A stretch of 64,000 nt of DNA from Heterodera schachtii (Eukaryota > Nematoda > Chromadorea > Rhabditida > Heteroderidae). This document shows, in pieces, positions 35,579 through 48,632 of the stretch. Location of the stretch: positions 124,687 through 188,686 of the forward strand of contig SIJG01000129.1 of the NCBI GenBank assembly GCA_023374025.1, written 5' to 3'. Below the pieces are notes generated by a model, which was not told the DNA's origin, made no database searches, and worked only from the letters and a program-made list of their open reading frames with translations. The stretch's first letter is position 1; each line of letters starts with the position of its first letter. Both the position numbers and the translations under genes were made by a program.

Positions 35579-38500
35579 TGAATTCTTTGTTAGCAAATCG
35601 GCACAAAACGACGCGCTCCCATCGAATCATTGGCATCATTACCCTCAACAGCACACCATTGGCATTGCCCACCCTCCCATCCGATGAGTCCTCCACCCCC
35701 CTTATTCTCCACTTTATTTCCTCGTTTACCTAATTTTCGCATCAATTTTTCCTCCAATTAATTTTTTCTATGCATGTAATTGAATGTAAATTGTAATTTC
35801 CAGGGCTGAATTTTAAGGTTTTAACCTTTACGCTTTATTTAACAAATGCATTTATGCAACAAAAAAATTGTTCTAATGCACGGGATAAATATTTTGAACT
35901 ACTATTTGCTTGGATAAAATTGGAAATACACAATCAGACATTGTAAAAAAAATTTCTATTTAATATCCATTAAAACACTTTATGCGCGAACACAAGACAT
36001 TCCTTGAAAGCATTATTGCATAAATGTGAATTTTGTTAAAATTTTGTTTTCGATTTTTACGAAACTACATCCATATCAACATATTATAATATCGCAAACT
36101 GAATTGAAACAATAAGTCTAAAGGTCAAAAATGTTGTTTTAATTTTTTTTTTCTAAAATTGTCTGCATAATCATTTATTATAGTTTATTATTGGTTTTCT
36201 TTCTATATGTGTAATTTAGTTAATTTTAAATCCGAAATTTAAAATCCAAAATTTTCGAGTTTTAAACTTTTATTTTATTCGGGTTATGTATACTGGAATG
36301 AAAAAATATATACGAAATCTCCACTATTCACCATAAAAACGCATATTTTCCGATATCTGGTACCTAAGTATTTCGCCTTTAGCAACTATTTTTAGCTACC
36401 TTCAAAAAAGGTGTTATGAAAATGCAAGAAAGTTTAAAAATATTTCACAACGACGTGTATCAGCACCGGTGGAGCGAAAATTATAATTAATAAATATTTA
36501 AATTCTACCGAAAATTAAAAATGATTTACAAAAATGCACATTCTCAAGAGTAAGGCTTCCAATATACGCACACAAAATCGAAAATATGTGCATAATATAT
36601 CACTAAAAATTGCAAATTAAAAATGGTTAAAGAGTGAATTTAAATCTTTAAAATAAAAATATACATAAAATTAAAGTGAAAAATCAAAAAAAAAACTTTT
36701 TTTTTAAAATTGTTTTAAAGATAAAAGTTTACATTTAAAAACATTGTAAAAAAATTTCTATAAAAATATTTATTTTACAATCAACTATTTCATATTTTCT
36801 AATTTTTCGATTATTATCTCGGCATCAAAATCGTCATAAGATTATATTTTTATTAAATATTATAGAAACAGTTAAAAATTTATTCTACTTTTCCAATATA
36901 ATTTTAATCTTAGCCCAAGCATGTGCCAAAACGTCAAATTACGAAATTGTTCTATACACGAGTTTAAATATGTAAACACAAAAAATAAATTAAAATTAAA
37001 TGCTTAATTCGAAAAAAGATTTATTAAAAGTGAGAATTTAACAAATGGTGCTTATTTATTCTTTCCAAAATTATAAAAAAAATTCGTAAATAATTTAGAG
37101 AAAGATAATGGTGAAACTCTGATAGAATATTCATTTATATTAAGAATCATATAACTATTAAATAATGTCAATATATTTTTGTATCGAAAAAAATAACAAA
37201 ATGAATGAAAACACCATTATAAAGAAAAACAAAACACCATCACAACAACAAGTGAAACCTCTATTAAGTAAAAAAAAACAAAAAATCAACAATCTAATAA
37301 ATTAAAGAGAAAATAATAATAGCATTTATTGATAAAGACCAAAAGCGATCAAATGTTTTAAAAAATGTAAATATCACAAGAAAAACTTCTGAAATTATGT
37401 TTACTAAAATTAAACTTATAATTACGGTATTTTGATAGATCCTCCGGGTCTATATTTTTCAAAATGTTACATTATTTACAAGATTTATATTTCAATTAAT
37501 ACAAGGAGCTTAACCAGATATTAAAAAAAATTAAACATTCATTGATGAGGCACCGATAATTAAAGAAAAGAATTTTTCAGAAACAAAAAATAAATAATAA
37601 AGACAATAAAGAATCCAATTTAATTGATTAAATTAAAATTATTTTATTTTATATTGAAAAAATATTTCAATATTTAGAAAGATTTTCAATTAATTATAAA
37701 ATTTAAACTAAACGAATCTTTAAATAAAAATCTTGTCTTTTTTAATTTTATTAAAGGCAAAAAAATAAAGTTTTTTAATCATAAAAAAACGAATATCAGC
37801 TATTTTAAAAATAAAAGGGTGGCTAATTTTACATTCGACAAGAAAAGAATTCCAAACACTATTTTTGTTTTTTGAAAGTTTATGGCTGATAAAAATTTTT
37901 GGTCCATACTTCGGGCTTTTTTAGCAAATATTTTATGTCGATAGTTGACGTTTTTTAATCCATAAATCTTATACCCTAGTTATATAATAAAAAGTAAATT
38001 TTTCGTAAATTTTCCTCTATTTCCGTCACTAATTTTTTGCTCAGAAACCAGATCACCCGTTTTTACCAGTGGCTCAGGACTTTCTGTTTAAATATGAAAA
38101 GAGGTGATAAATTAAAAGGAATTAATAGAAGTATAAAAAATAATTAATTAATTAAATTTAATGTTTCAAAAGAATTGAATCGAAATTTATGACGAAATAT
38201 ATAGCAAACATTTTAAATCTGAAAAATCAATTTTAACCGACGGGAGAGTCATTTTCAAATTAAAATTAAACATAAATTATTTTAAATAAATTTGACATTT
38301 AAATTTTTATGACAATTTAAGGTCGAAAATAAATAAAAATTTAGTTATGCATGGACTAAAAGTAAATAAAGAAATAATAATATTCGCTATCTTTTAATTT
38401 TTGATAAATTACAATTTTGCAATAATTTATAGAATTTTTTTGCAATTTATGAGTGGGATAATAATTCGTAATTAATAACAAAAATCCAATGCAAATAATT

Positions 38501-41500
38501 AAAATATCTTTATTAATTCATTAAATTAATAATACAAAAAATACACCAAATCAAAAGAAACTTAATAAAACTGAAATAATTCAAAGCCAAATTAATTTTA
38601 TTTAATTAACCTAAAATGTGCATAAATAATTAGAAAAAGTCTTAGTTATATTCTACATTAAAATAAAAAAAAATAAAAAGCAAATGATTTAAATAAATAT
38701 TTATTTGAATCGTGTTATAAAAAATTACCGGATAAAAAGGATAAATACATTATGTTTCGATATATAAAATTGATCATAATTAATTAAAATTAAAAAGAAT
38801 TTTTAAAATAGCAAAAATTAATAGATTGAGACAATAATGAATGATCGCTCAAATGAATTATATTATTAAAGAATTTAATGAAATAAGGTACGAAATTGTT
38901 TCAAAATAGAATTAAACTTAACTATTATAAAAATTTATAACAATTTTTCAGTTTTGTGTAGACTTTTTATAAACATTTTTACTTAATTTGGCGCTAGGCG
39001 GGCATTAGGCGCAGCCGGGGAAATTTTTCGAAATTTTTATTGCAAATTTGAACAATTAATTGTTAAAATATTATATACACAAAATATCGACGGCAAACAA
39101 ATATTAAGAATAAAAAACACTAATATGGCTAGAAAGTATAAAGCAAATATAACTAAATCAAATGTTCTATATTTAATGCAGCATAAAAAATAATTCTCAC
39201 AAAAAATTAATGCCAATTTGATGTTGATAAACCATAATTTTCATAATTTAATGAAAATATTTAATGGATTTTTTGTGATTTATGTTGAATTAAAAATAAC
39301 AAATAGTTAAATAAACGAAAAGTTTAAAACAAATATTTTAGCTAATTTATACGTGCGGTATAAAAATTATTAAAATTTGTAATTAATCTTAATATATTCG
39401 AGTGTTTGTGTAAAAATATTAAAATTTCACAAAAAATTGGAAATTGAAAAAAGGAAAAAAAGTTATAATTTTTTCACGAAATTTCCTACACATTTTGTTT
39501 TCTAAAATTATAAGGCACTATCAACAAATTTACAATTTCAATTTTTTGTTGAATTTTTTTTTCTGTTTATGAAAGGTTTTCAAACAGTAATATTTGAAAA
39601 ATAAAAATATAAATAAAAAACTGAAATGCATAAATATGCAATATTGTTAACCAAGAAGAAATTTATATAGATTCTTTTATTAAACATGTTTGGTTTTTCT
39701 AAAAAAGACACTGTTTTTTTACTTGAAAAATAAATGATAACAAACTGATTTTATTTTCTTACAAATTGTTTAACTAAAAAAATGCCAACATTGGCTTTCA
39801 ATAAATAAATATATGTAAAAATCATTTATTTTAACAAAAATTTAAAAAAATTAGGAAAATTTAAATATATATATAATAAAACATCAAAGAGCAATCAAAC
39901 TCACATTGCATGATGAATATTTTTGTAAATTTTAATTATTAATTATGTTGACAAATGTGTGCAAACCGTTAAATAATAAATTAAGAAAATAAATAATTGC
40001 AAACAAATCATAGTAAAATATTTTTTGCTAAAGCGTGTTGTTATAATTGAGTTTTTCTGCAAGAAATATTGAGTTTTCAATTATTTTTTAATTTCTTCTA
40101 TATAAATAAAATATTTATTAAAACCAAAACAAAAAATCAAACTACAAAATTATACCATAAAATTATTATAAATCACAAATTCCAAATTATATGAAAATAA
40201 AATTTGTAAAATTTGGAAAAAAATAATTTGCTATCAAACAAACATAGAATTTGAAAGTGAGAATAAAAACAAAAAAATTATTTTAAGATAAAAAAATAAA
40301 GATAAAATCATTTAAAAAATTGTAAAGTTTACCATACAGAATTATTCAATTATGCAGAGAGGATGTGAAAATTGAAATTAAAAATAAAATACAATAAAAT
40401 TATAATAAAAATTAAAAGTATAATAAAAGAAAAATTTCAAACTAAAGCGCTCTTACTGAAAAAACAAAAATATTTTTAATTAAAAAATATTAAATAAAAA
40501 ATACAAATAAATAGATTTTTAGCATAATCAGGACGAATAAAATTGATGCAGCACCCGGGAATTGAAATTAATAAAACGCAAAAAATTATTTGATAATAAT
40601 TTAAAGTTCAAGAAATATAAATGTTTAAATAAAATTTGATACAAAAGGATTTAAAAAATACTAAGATTATTATAAGTAAAATAACAAAAACTTATTTTAA
40701 TCAATGTAAAATGAAGAAAAAACGCGACCAAAAGAATATTAATGGCTCGAAAAATAGAATGTCAGCAAATCGCATGACGCAAGAGTAACGAAAATATTTT
40801 ACAAAAACATGAACATAATCAAATATTACATATTAATTAAGGCAAAAATTATATTTTTTTAATATTAGAGGCTTTAATTCAAAAATAAGAAAATTAAATT
40901 AGATTTATATAAATCTTCCATTGCATAAATCAAATTTTTAAAACTATTAATTTTACACTAATTCACCAAAAAAAGAATTTCCGAAATATGGACGTGGACA
41001 CAGGCAAGAGTTTAAAAAAATATTTTATTTTTGTAATAATAAATTAAAAATATAGTCAGTTATTTTTGTAAAAATAAATATTATTTCTAAAGGAATGATA
41101 ACCAATTTCTTATTTATTCATTAACCACAATAAAACAAACTGCTACAATAGATTAATATTCATATGTATCGTTGAAATTTTATACATATCACAAGACCTA
41201 AACCAAAAATATTTAAAAATATAAATTTTTTAAAAGTCTATTCAAAAAATGAATTGCGAACAATATAATTTTATAATCGAAAAATTATAAGATAATGCGA
41301 GTGCCGTAACTGAAGAAGAACAAGCACTCATGAACTTGAAAATAATCAAAACTTTTAAGTTTTTAAGCTTTACATATTTTGCCAGTTAAAAATAATTTCG
41401 ATAATATTCGATCAGAACAATTGAGTTAAAATAAAATAAGAAACAATGTCTGAGCCAGTTTATTTGATTATTACAGCATACACATTTATGCTAGCATATA

Positions 41501-42792
41501 TAAAGTAAATATAAATCAAATAAAGAAATATAAAATAAAAAATTAACATAATCACCCTTTTTAAATAAAAAAAAAGAAAACAACAGAATAAAACAAATAT
41601 GAACTTTAATTATATTTCAATGCAATTATAAAACAAAAAAAGAATTTTTTAAAATCTTACGGCTATAGAATGGAATAATATAAATTTCAATTTCATTCAA
41701 AATTAACAGTTTAAAAAATTCTAATTTTAAACGCCTTTATATTGGAAATATATCAATAAAAATAAAAAGATTGGAAATTTATCTGATTTTAATATATTAT
41801 TGTACTTCGCTCAGTTCCAAAATATCGCAGCAGAATTCATAACAAATACTAAATAAAGTTTAATGATTTTTAAAAAGTATAATATAAAGGATAGTGTAAA
41901 AAAGTATTTTTATTTATGGATCTATAAATCTATATAATTTTCAATTAAAAATTCAAAAATAAGTTTCTTAATGAATCATTCTGTAATAAAAACGCACAAA
42001 ATCACCTGTGCCCAAAAAAAGTCGACTTAGAACAGGAAAATGAATTTTAATTATTAAACTTGGTTAATCGAAATAAATAAAATAATTATTTTGCTTTTTA
42101 ACAATAATGATATATTATGAAGGTACTTTAAGTGGAGAGGGTACATTTTTCTAATTGTAAATTTTAAAATTTTAACATGAACAATTTAAAGAAAATAATA
42201 ATTTTTATGAATCTTTTTAATAGAGAAAATAAAAATTCTCTACCAAAGCTCAAAATAATTTAATGAAATAAAATTTAAGATAATTTTGATAAATATTATT
42301 CAATAAAGAAATTTTTAATTATGAGGAAATAAAGACATTTAAAATAATTGAAAATATAAGAAAAAAAATTTTCTTAAAATTTTTTACTGATAACCTTTTT
42401 CCTATTAAATATTTTTTACATTTTATGAAAATGTTCAAAAATAAAATTGGGCAAGCCATACAAAATCTTAATAATACGATAAAAATTAAAAATATTAATC
42501 AGATAATAAATAAATAAATAAATAAGTAATCTAATTAAAAAATAAAATATTATAATGAGACTATAAAAACGCGAATACCTAAGTAGACTATTTAAAGAAA
42601 AGACCCGCAAGTGACCGAGAAAGAGAAAAAAAGAAAGGGGAAGATATTTAAGAAAAACAGAAAAATTAAGGAAGAATAAAATATAGTCAATAAAACATTT
42701 TGATAGAAGTTTAAATCTTAAAATAATAATAAATTAACTATTTCGACTAAAAATGATTTCCTCACCATATTATTTTTTTTTGAAATAAATAT
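35579..42792. other. AT-rich gene desert
   Basis: No gene, tRNA or clear inverted element seen. A weak GC patch at 38990-39026 (GGCGCTAGGCGGGCATTAGG then CGCAGCCGGGGAAATTTTTC) looks like a badly decayed HP hairpin with its A/T tail. Confidence 0.6.
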
Positions 42793-44327
42793 ACATCGAA
42801 GGCATTGTGATGCTCTGCGACACCATCGAACAAAATCGGATCAAATGTCATCAGTACTGGCCGACCGCGGACAACAAAGTGGGTTTTGAAATTTTACCCA
42901 ATTTAACCAATTAATCATTTCCCCTTCCCTCCTAGCTCATGCGCTTCGCCAACAACCAGATCATGGTCAAATTCTCGCGCGAACACCACGTGGAAGGCGC
43001 GCTCTACAGGACGGACCTCATCGTTGGAGCACCGCAGATGCGACAGGGCCACTTGCGCGTTCAACACTTCCACTGGCGACAATGGCCCGACCGCGGAGTG
43101 CCCCACAGCGACCTGGCCCCGCTGCGCCTGCTGTACCATGTGATCGGCGTCCCCCGAGCGGTTGTGCACTGTTCAGCTGGTGAGTTACGGAAACAAAAAG
43201 CATTGGGAAATTGGTGCTATGTCATTATAAAAAAGCCATCAAAAAGGGCGTTATAAAAAAAACCATCAAATGAAAATTTCGAACAAAAAAATATCTGTAA
43301 CTTTTGTAAAAGTCTACCAAATTAGACATTCATAATATCATTCGATAGCCCTAACATTTCTCTATTAGCTCACCTAAATTTCAAAAAATTTGGCCAAGGT
43401 TGAACAAAGTTATGGCCATAAGTACCCATGTGGCCAGGTTTTCGAATATTTTTGGCCATAACTTTTTTGAAACCTAACGAAATTTTTTGAAATTTTGCAG
43501 GCTAATAGAGGACACCTAGGGCTATCGAATAATAGAAAGAAAATAAAAAACAAAAATAATTTCTAACAGAAATTTTTTAATTAAAAATAAAATTATTTTG
43601 ATCATCAAAAATTCTGATCAAAACATTATTAGAACGAAAAAAATAAACTGATCTTGATATCCTTCGCTAGCCCTATGTGCCCTCTATTAGCCTGCAAAAT
43701 TTCAAAAAATTTCGTTAGGTTTCAAAAAAGTTATGGCCAAAAATATTCGAAAACCTGGCCACATGGGTACTTATGGCCATAACTTTGCTCAACCTTGGCC
43801 AAATTTTTTGAAATTTAGGTGAGCTAATAGAGAAATGTTAGGGCTAGAGTAGCACGGGACCGGGATTTTTGACAAAAACCGGGACCGGGACTTACCGGGA
43901 CTAGAAAAGTCGGGACCGGGACCGGGACCTTGATTTTCGTCCGGGACCGGGACCGGGACCGCAAGAAAAGCCGGGACCGGGACCAACCGGGAATTTTCCC
44001 AAGAGAAAATTTTTTTGAAAAAATTTTAAAAATTTTCGTGAATTTTGTTACGAAAATTACCTAAATTCAAAAAGGTACCCATAAAATTTTTTAATTTTCT
44101 TTTAGGGGAGGAATTCGAACAATTTTCTATTATTCTCTGGAAAGTTTTTAAAAATTTTCATTTCGGGGGGGGGGGGGGAATCTGGAATCTTGGAATTTTC
44201 TGGGTCCCAAAATTCTGGATTTTTTAATAAATTAACAATTTATTAAATTTTTTGCTTTTAAATCGCTGTTTTTGTGGCGCTGTTTTCTAAAAAACTTTTG
44301 GGAACATTGGTGAGGGGGCGGCAGGGT

Positions 44328-44353
44328 CCGGCGGTGCCGATAGGCGCCGCCGG
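44328..44353. repeat. GC-rich hairpin repeat (HP) inside the hAT-like element, copy 2
   Basis: Same arms and GATA loop as in copy 1, again followed by AAAATTTTGAAAT. Confidence 0.85.
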
Positions 44354-44522
44354 AAAAATTTTGAAATGTTGAGTGAAATATGTTAACAGAATTTGTTAAA
44401 AAATGACCAATATTTGGTTAATTTGTTACTGTTTAAAAATTAAATAAAAATAAACTTGGAATATTTTATTTATTAATTAAAATTTCAATTACAAAAATGG
44501 TAAAGAAAATATAAAAAATATT

Positions 44523-44592
44523 CTGTTCAAGTGGGGAATTGAACCCAAGCGAAAAATAATGAAAGTCAGAAGGTTTAGCCACTAGACCACAT
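44523..44592 (-). other. tRNA-Glu-like Pol III cassette in the hAT-like element, copy 2
   Basis: On the minus strand: GTGGTCTAGTGGCTAA (A-box), TGACTTTCATT with TTC in the anticodon position, and GGGTTCAATTCCCC (B-box and T-arm with a closing GGGG/CCCC-type stem). It is closer to a tRNA than copy 1, but the acceptor stem still does not pair well. Confidence 0.75.
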
Positions 44593-45156
44593 AACGACGT
44601 GAAAAACAAGGCAATATATAAAATAAATAATTAATTTTTTTCTCAAAGATTTCTCCTTCTCACCAATTCCCTTCTCTTTTCTCACCCAGACCCCCATTCT
44701 TACCAGTGCTTATTTAGTCCCGCCGGGACCGGGACTGGCAAAACCGGGACCGGGATTTCCATTTTTTCAAAAACCGGGACCGGGACCGGGACCGGGACCT
44801 GAAAAAACCGGGATTTCCCGACCCGGTCCCGGTCCCGGTCCCGTGCTACTCTAGTTAGGGCTATCGGATGATATCAAGAATCTCTAATTTGGTAGACTTT
44901 GACAAAAGTTACAGATACTTTTTCTCATCCGTGACCTCCGGCGCCAACGATCTCAGAGCATACAGACGCTCGACCAATATCTCTACATTTACTTCGTGAT
45001 ACTTCGGTGGGTTTTTTTCAAATTTTTTATCAAATAAAAATGCAATTTTTAATTTTTTTCAGTTATGCACAAAACAAGGCGTCAAAGCTGAACATCAACG
45101 TGAACGCGCTCAACGCCCTCGTGCAGGCACTGAACTCCACCATGCGACGGGGCTGA

Positions 45157-46411
45157 GCTGCTGCTGCTGACGTCGCCGGGCCGGCCGATGACGGAGGGAT
45201 CGTCAGGATAGAATATGATCATTTGCGAATGTATTGCGTTGTCAGCGTGTCCATAACTGTCATAATGCCCCATAATGTAATTGTCAATACACCCGATCAT
45301 TTGAATTGTATGTATTATTTTTGATGTGTGCGCATATAAACTAATCAAAATGAGAAATTTTCACTTTTTGGGTGTTTCGGCACTTCTGCTGGCTTAGGCG
45401 GGGGATTTATAAAAGAATTGAGCAATGACTAATTTGGTATCATTTGAAAGCTCAAGATCAGATATAAAGGATAGATTTTTCCAGACCGTCAATTCGGAGC
45501 ATAGGTAACCGAAAAACTTGAGAAAAATGCTCAAAAAAGGCGTATTTTGAATTGACGGGGATATTCATGCGCGGGAGGTTCATTCATTGCTTTGATTGGC
45601 GCCCAAAGGCTTTCCGTCCCTCCCTTGTAATTTTCTGATCACTTTTTCCTTTTTACAAATGTTTTGCTGAATGTGCTCACTAATCAATCAGCTGACCACG
45701 CGCTTTTGCTTTTCCCTTTTCATTTTTATCCCGCGCATTTTTTGCTTTTTCCATTGGATTTTCTTTGTCACTCCGTCGTCGAATGTCGTTTTTTTTTTCA
45801 TTATTCATATTTTCCCATTATTTATTTTTAATTTGGCTTTTCAATTACCCCCCCCCCCCCCCTTCCCATTAATTACCCCAAATTTTGTCCCGTACGTCCC
45901 TCACTTTCCCACAAATTCAGAAAGTGCTCAATACATAACAACAAACAATCAGCTCATTTTCCATTCATTCATTCCTTTCATTTGATTATTCGACCCGTCC
46001 GCCGTCGTTTTACCTTTTTTCTCACATTAATTTGATTGTTTCTCTCAATTTGTTTAGCTTAAAAGGGAATAAATTTGATTATTTCATTTCCTTTTCCCCT
46101 CCCCTTATAATAAAGTCAATTCTTTTCTTTTTTTCAGATTTTTAAGATCCTTTTGAAATAGTTTTTTAAATTTGTTCAAAGACTTTTCCGCAATTATTTT
46201 GGCCATTTTTCACTTCGTTGACCTATCAGCTTCATTCTTTTTCCAAAGTCATTAAACAATCGTTTCATTGATAATTAATAAATTCAATAAAATGTTTTGT
46301 AATTGGAACGAAAAAATCAAACAAAAGCATTTCAGAAGTGAGAAAATAAGCACAACAAATTGGGATGGATCATTTCATCAAATATAATTAAATAATTCAT
46401 TTTCGTACACT
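45157..46411. other. No gene supported; homopolymer C run
   Basis: Mixed-composition DNA with a C14 run at about 45849-45862. The part 45380-45550 has words of the foldback core type (AATTTGGTATCATTTGAAAGC). The 104-aa frame at 45671-45985 is Phe/Pro-rich and unsupported. Confidence 0.5.
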
Positions 46412-46600
46412 TCAGACGATATTTTTGTTGCTTTTATCCGCTTTTTCTTCCTTTTCTTCGTCCGCTGGTGGCGACAATGGCCTAAAAAATTAATTAATTT
46501 GACAATCAAAAATTGCTGTTGCTTCTCACCCAATGCAACGATTTCCACCCCACAAATCAAATCGGATATTGTTCACATTAGACCCGAATAATCATACCGC
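46412..46600 (-). pseudogene. F-box-like family, 3' end fragment (copy A)
   Basis: Minus strand: NNIRFDLWGG then a GG|GTGAG donor at 46530/46529, a 48-nt intron, the acceptor at 46483-46482, and a last exon PLSPPADEEKEEKADK ending at TGA 46414-46412. This equals the last exon-exon junction of the full copies C and D. Upstream exons are absent. Confidence 0.75.
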
Positions 46601-46836
46601 AGCTCAAATCTGATATAGTTAAAATTGGCACCCGAATTTTCGCGGTTTTTTCACTTAAGTGCCGCCGTCGCCGTAACCGAAAACATTTTTTAAAAAATTA
46701 TTAATTAGCCCAACTCAGATTCCTATTTTTAATAATAGTCAGCATCAATAGGCAGTTTAAAGAGCAAACAAAATATCAAATCAATCAATCAATCCAATTC
46801 ATCATGGCTCAAACAAAGATCGGTCATTTCTTAATA

Positions 46837-47667
46837 TCAATCATTCCGCTGATCACTGCTGGGCCCCGGAGATGTCGAGCACACTTTTTCGTCACTTTGA
46901 TCTGGCGGAGACAGCGGCCTAAATGAAATGATGCAATGTCAATTCGATGAAATTTATTGTGAAAAATGAGTCCGAAAAAAATTCCCTGACAAATCCGATA
47001 TGGACCAGGACAGAATGGACAAGACAAGGACTGAACTTTTGTCCAAAAAATGATCAATTTTGCTATTTTGAGTCATTTTTATCAGATTTTCTTCAAAAAT
47101 TTGTGGATTTTTTGAAAAACTTGGGTGAGGCTAGGTCTAGGGGGGGGGGTATCAGCAGAGAAAATCTAAAATTTTCTGCAAAAATACTATTTTTTTCCTT
47201 AAAAATTCCGCGTGCGGAGGGGGGTACGTACCCCCCCCCCCCCCCCCCCCCCCCCCCCCTGGGACCGTCCCTGCATGACTCCTGTTGGTCCTGCAATGAT
47301 TTTGGGAAAGTACTTACTGTATGTACAGAAGAAACTGTCCGGGATTTATTCAAAAAAAGGCATTTTTTCTTTCTGCTTACTCAATACAATTTGCAAAAAA
47401 AAGACTGAAGAAGACTGTGTTCAAATTGTCCAATTGTTCTGTTTTCAGCTGCTGCTGTTGGACCGCCGCCGTCTCCCCACTAATTGGGCATCGCCGCAAA
47501 ATCCACCAATTAATTATCCCAGAAGTGCCTTCATTTGTCAGTGTCAGCTTCTCATTAGTCCGTTTATTCACCAATTCAAATGGCTCCTCAATTGACGTTG
47601 GCACACCTCTAGTATTAAACGTAATTTTATAGCTGGCACAAGAAGTGATGGTGGCACAAATAAATTT
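46837..47667 (-). pseudogene. F-box-like family, 3' half (copy B) with broken exon 4
   Basis: Minus strand. Exon 4 starts after TTTAG at 47667 (KFICATITSCASYKITFNTR, then EEPFELVNKRTNEKLTL, then RRCPISGETAAV). It loses family similarity near 47407, just before the expected FNLW block. A last exon, 46918-46837 (PLSPPDQSDEKVC, stop), follows after about 490 bp that include a C29 run. Exons 1-3 are missing; their place is taken by the inverted-repeat element at 47682-48098. Confidence 0.7.
47231..47259. repeat. C29 homopolymer
   Basis: An uninterrupted run of 29 C. Length may be an assembly estimate. Confidence 0.95.
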
Positions 47668-47681
47668 CTAAACCAAAAAAT

Positions 47682-48098
47682 GGTACTTCTTCGCTTTACG
47701 CCACATAAAAAAAAAATTTTTTTGGGGTTTTCGAGGCCGCTGATCACAAATATGACATTCATTTCGAACAATTTCGAAACCCGGACCAGCATTCTAACAA
47801 AAAATCTAGTTTAATTTTTCGAATTTCGCATTTTTTTGTCTAAAAATGGTTTAATGACCTTTTATTGCATGAGTGGATTGCTTTCAGTTTGTTTCCATGT
47901 GTTTAAGTCGTTTTTAGACAAAAAATGAGAAATTGGAAAAATTAAAATTTCGGTTTTTTGTTAGAATTCTGGTCCGGGTTTCGAAATTGTTCGAAATGAA
48001 TGTCATATTCGTGATCAACGCCCCCCCCCCCCCCCCGAAAACCCCAGAAAAAAATAATAAAAAATTTTTTTTTATCTGGCGTAAAGTGAAAAAGTACC
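47682..48098. mobile_element. Inverted-repeat element with GGCGTAAAG ends
   Basis: The left part (GGTACTTCTTCGCTTTACGC, then GGGGTTTTCGAGGCCGCTGA, then ATGACATTCATTTCG) is mirrored on the right (CGAAATGAATGTCATATTCG, C15 run, GAAAACCCCAGAAA, GGCGTAAAGTGAAAAAGTAC). Flanks CCAAAAAATG and CCAAAAATG are nearly the same and could be a target duplication of 9-10 bp. Related ends (GTGGCGTACCAACTGCACTA) occur near 50840 and 52402. Confidence 0.75.
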
Positions 48099-48509
48099 CA
48101 AAAATGGGAAACCGAAAATTCAGTAATATGGTTTTGCGACTTCATAAAAGGTTTAAATGAGATATATTAGTCTAATGTTTTAAAATATAGTTGACTTTTG
48201 TTGCTACAAACATGATATGTGCTATCTAGAAAGGAAAACACAACGGTTTGATTGTGATAAACATTTTTGCAATTGTTTGTACGAAGCTGCTGAATGCTTA
48301 TTGACAAAAGTTTTTGTCTTTACTGTTATTTTAAAGACTTTTTCATGTTTAGAATCTGTTATGCTGGTCAGTTCATATTTTTGGAGAAAATTTTAAAGAA
48401 AAGTGAAAGAAGGATTTTTGTTGGATATTTCTATATTGAAATGAAATCAATATTATAAATTTGATAAATAAAAATAATATTTGTGTTAATTTATTTCTAT
48501 TATCATATT

Positions 48510-48632
48510 GGCGGATTTAAGAAACGCCCTGGCGGATTTAAGAAACGCCCATTATGGCGGATTTAAGAAACGCCCACTTGGCGGATTTAAGAAACGCCCA
48601 ATGTGGCGGAATTTAAGAAACGACCTAGCACC
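48510..48632. repeat. Five-copy GGCGGATTTAAGAAACGCCC array, end of a foldback element
   Basis: Five near-identical units spaced 22-27 bp, the last reading GGCGGAATTTAAGAAACGAC then CTAGCACC. The outer end is the inverse of GGTGCTAGGTCGTTTC, the same terminus as the other foldbacks. It abuts F-box copy E exon 4 at 48633. No left partner end was found. Confidence 0.75.

Larger units (their letters stand above)
43845..44853. mobile_element. hAT-like non-autonomous element with CCGGGA subterminal repeats, copy 2, perfect TSD
   Basis: Ends TAGAGTAGCACGGGACCGGG and CCCGGTCCCGTGCTACTCTA are inverted. Flanks are GTTAGGGC at 43837-43844 and 44854-44861, a perfect 8-bp duplication of a word that is unique-site sequence in the host foldback element. 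The inside has the same order as copy 1: CCGGGA repeats, HP hairpin (44328-44353), GTTAACAGAATTT, tRNA-Glu-like cassette (44523-44592), CCGGGA repeats. A G10 run lies at 44165-44178. Size 1009 bp versus 939 bp for copy 1. No transposase. Confidence 0.9.
43213..44922. mobile_element. Foldback element (GGTGCT family) inserted in the phosphatase pseudogene, interrupted
   Basis: Starts GGTGCTATGTCATTATAAAA near 43213, then the same arm words as 17642-18410 (GAGAAATGTTAGGGCT inverse, GGCCATAACTTTGCTCAACC, ACCTGGCCACATGGGTACTT). The right arm is split by the hAT-like element at 43845-44853 and resumes GTTAGGGCTATCGGATGATA. It stops near 44922 without its terminal repeat, directly against exon 4, so the outer end was deleted together with exon sequence. 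Confidence 0.85.
42793..45156 (+). pseudogene. Protein tyrosine phosphatase pseudogene, catalytic exon disrupted by nested transposons
   Basis: A paralogue of the intact phosphatase at 61076-62359. Remaining exons: part of exon 2 (about 42793-42878, IVMLCDTIEQNRIKCHQYWP), exon 3 (42936-43179, MRFANNQIMV, HWRQWPDRGVP, VVHCSAG), the 3' part of exon 4 (about 44924-45006, RSQSIQTLDQYLYIYFVILR) and exon 5 (45063-45156, YAQNKASKLNINVNALNALV, stop). Exon 1, the start of exon 2 and the first half of exon 4 are missing. The lost part of exon 4 includes the GIGRTGT half of the active-site loop. The gap is filled by a foldback element that carries a second element. Exon-intron boundaries still match those of the intact gene. 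Confidence 0.9.

Noticed and set aside
43789..43986. 65-aa Pro/Val-rich minus ORF
   Set aside because: Same CCGGGA repeat read on the other strand.
46947..47632. Several overlapping ORFs around the C29 run
   Set aside because: Proline or glycine homopolymers from the C run; the only real signal here is the F-box copy B exon on the minus strand.
48510..48632. CRISPR-like array
   Set aside because: Five short repeats with 2-7 bp gaps in a eukaryotic foldback end; no spacers of normal length and no cas genes.
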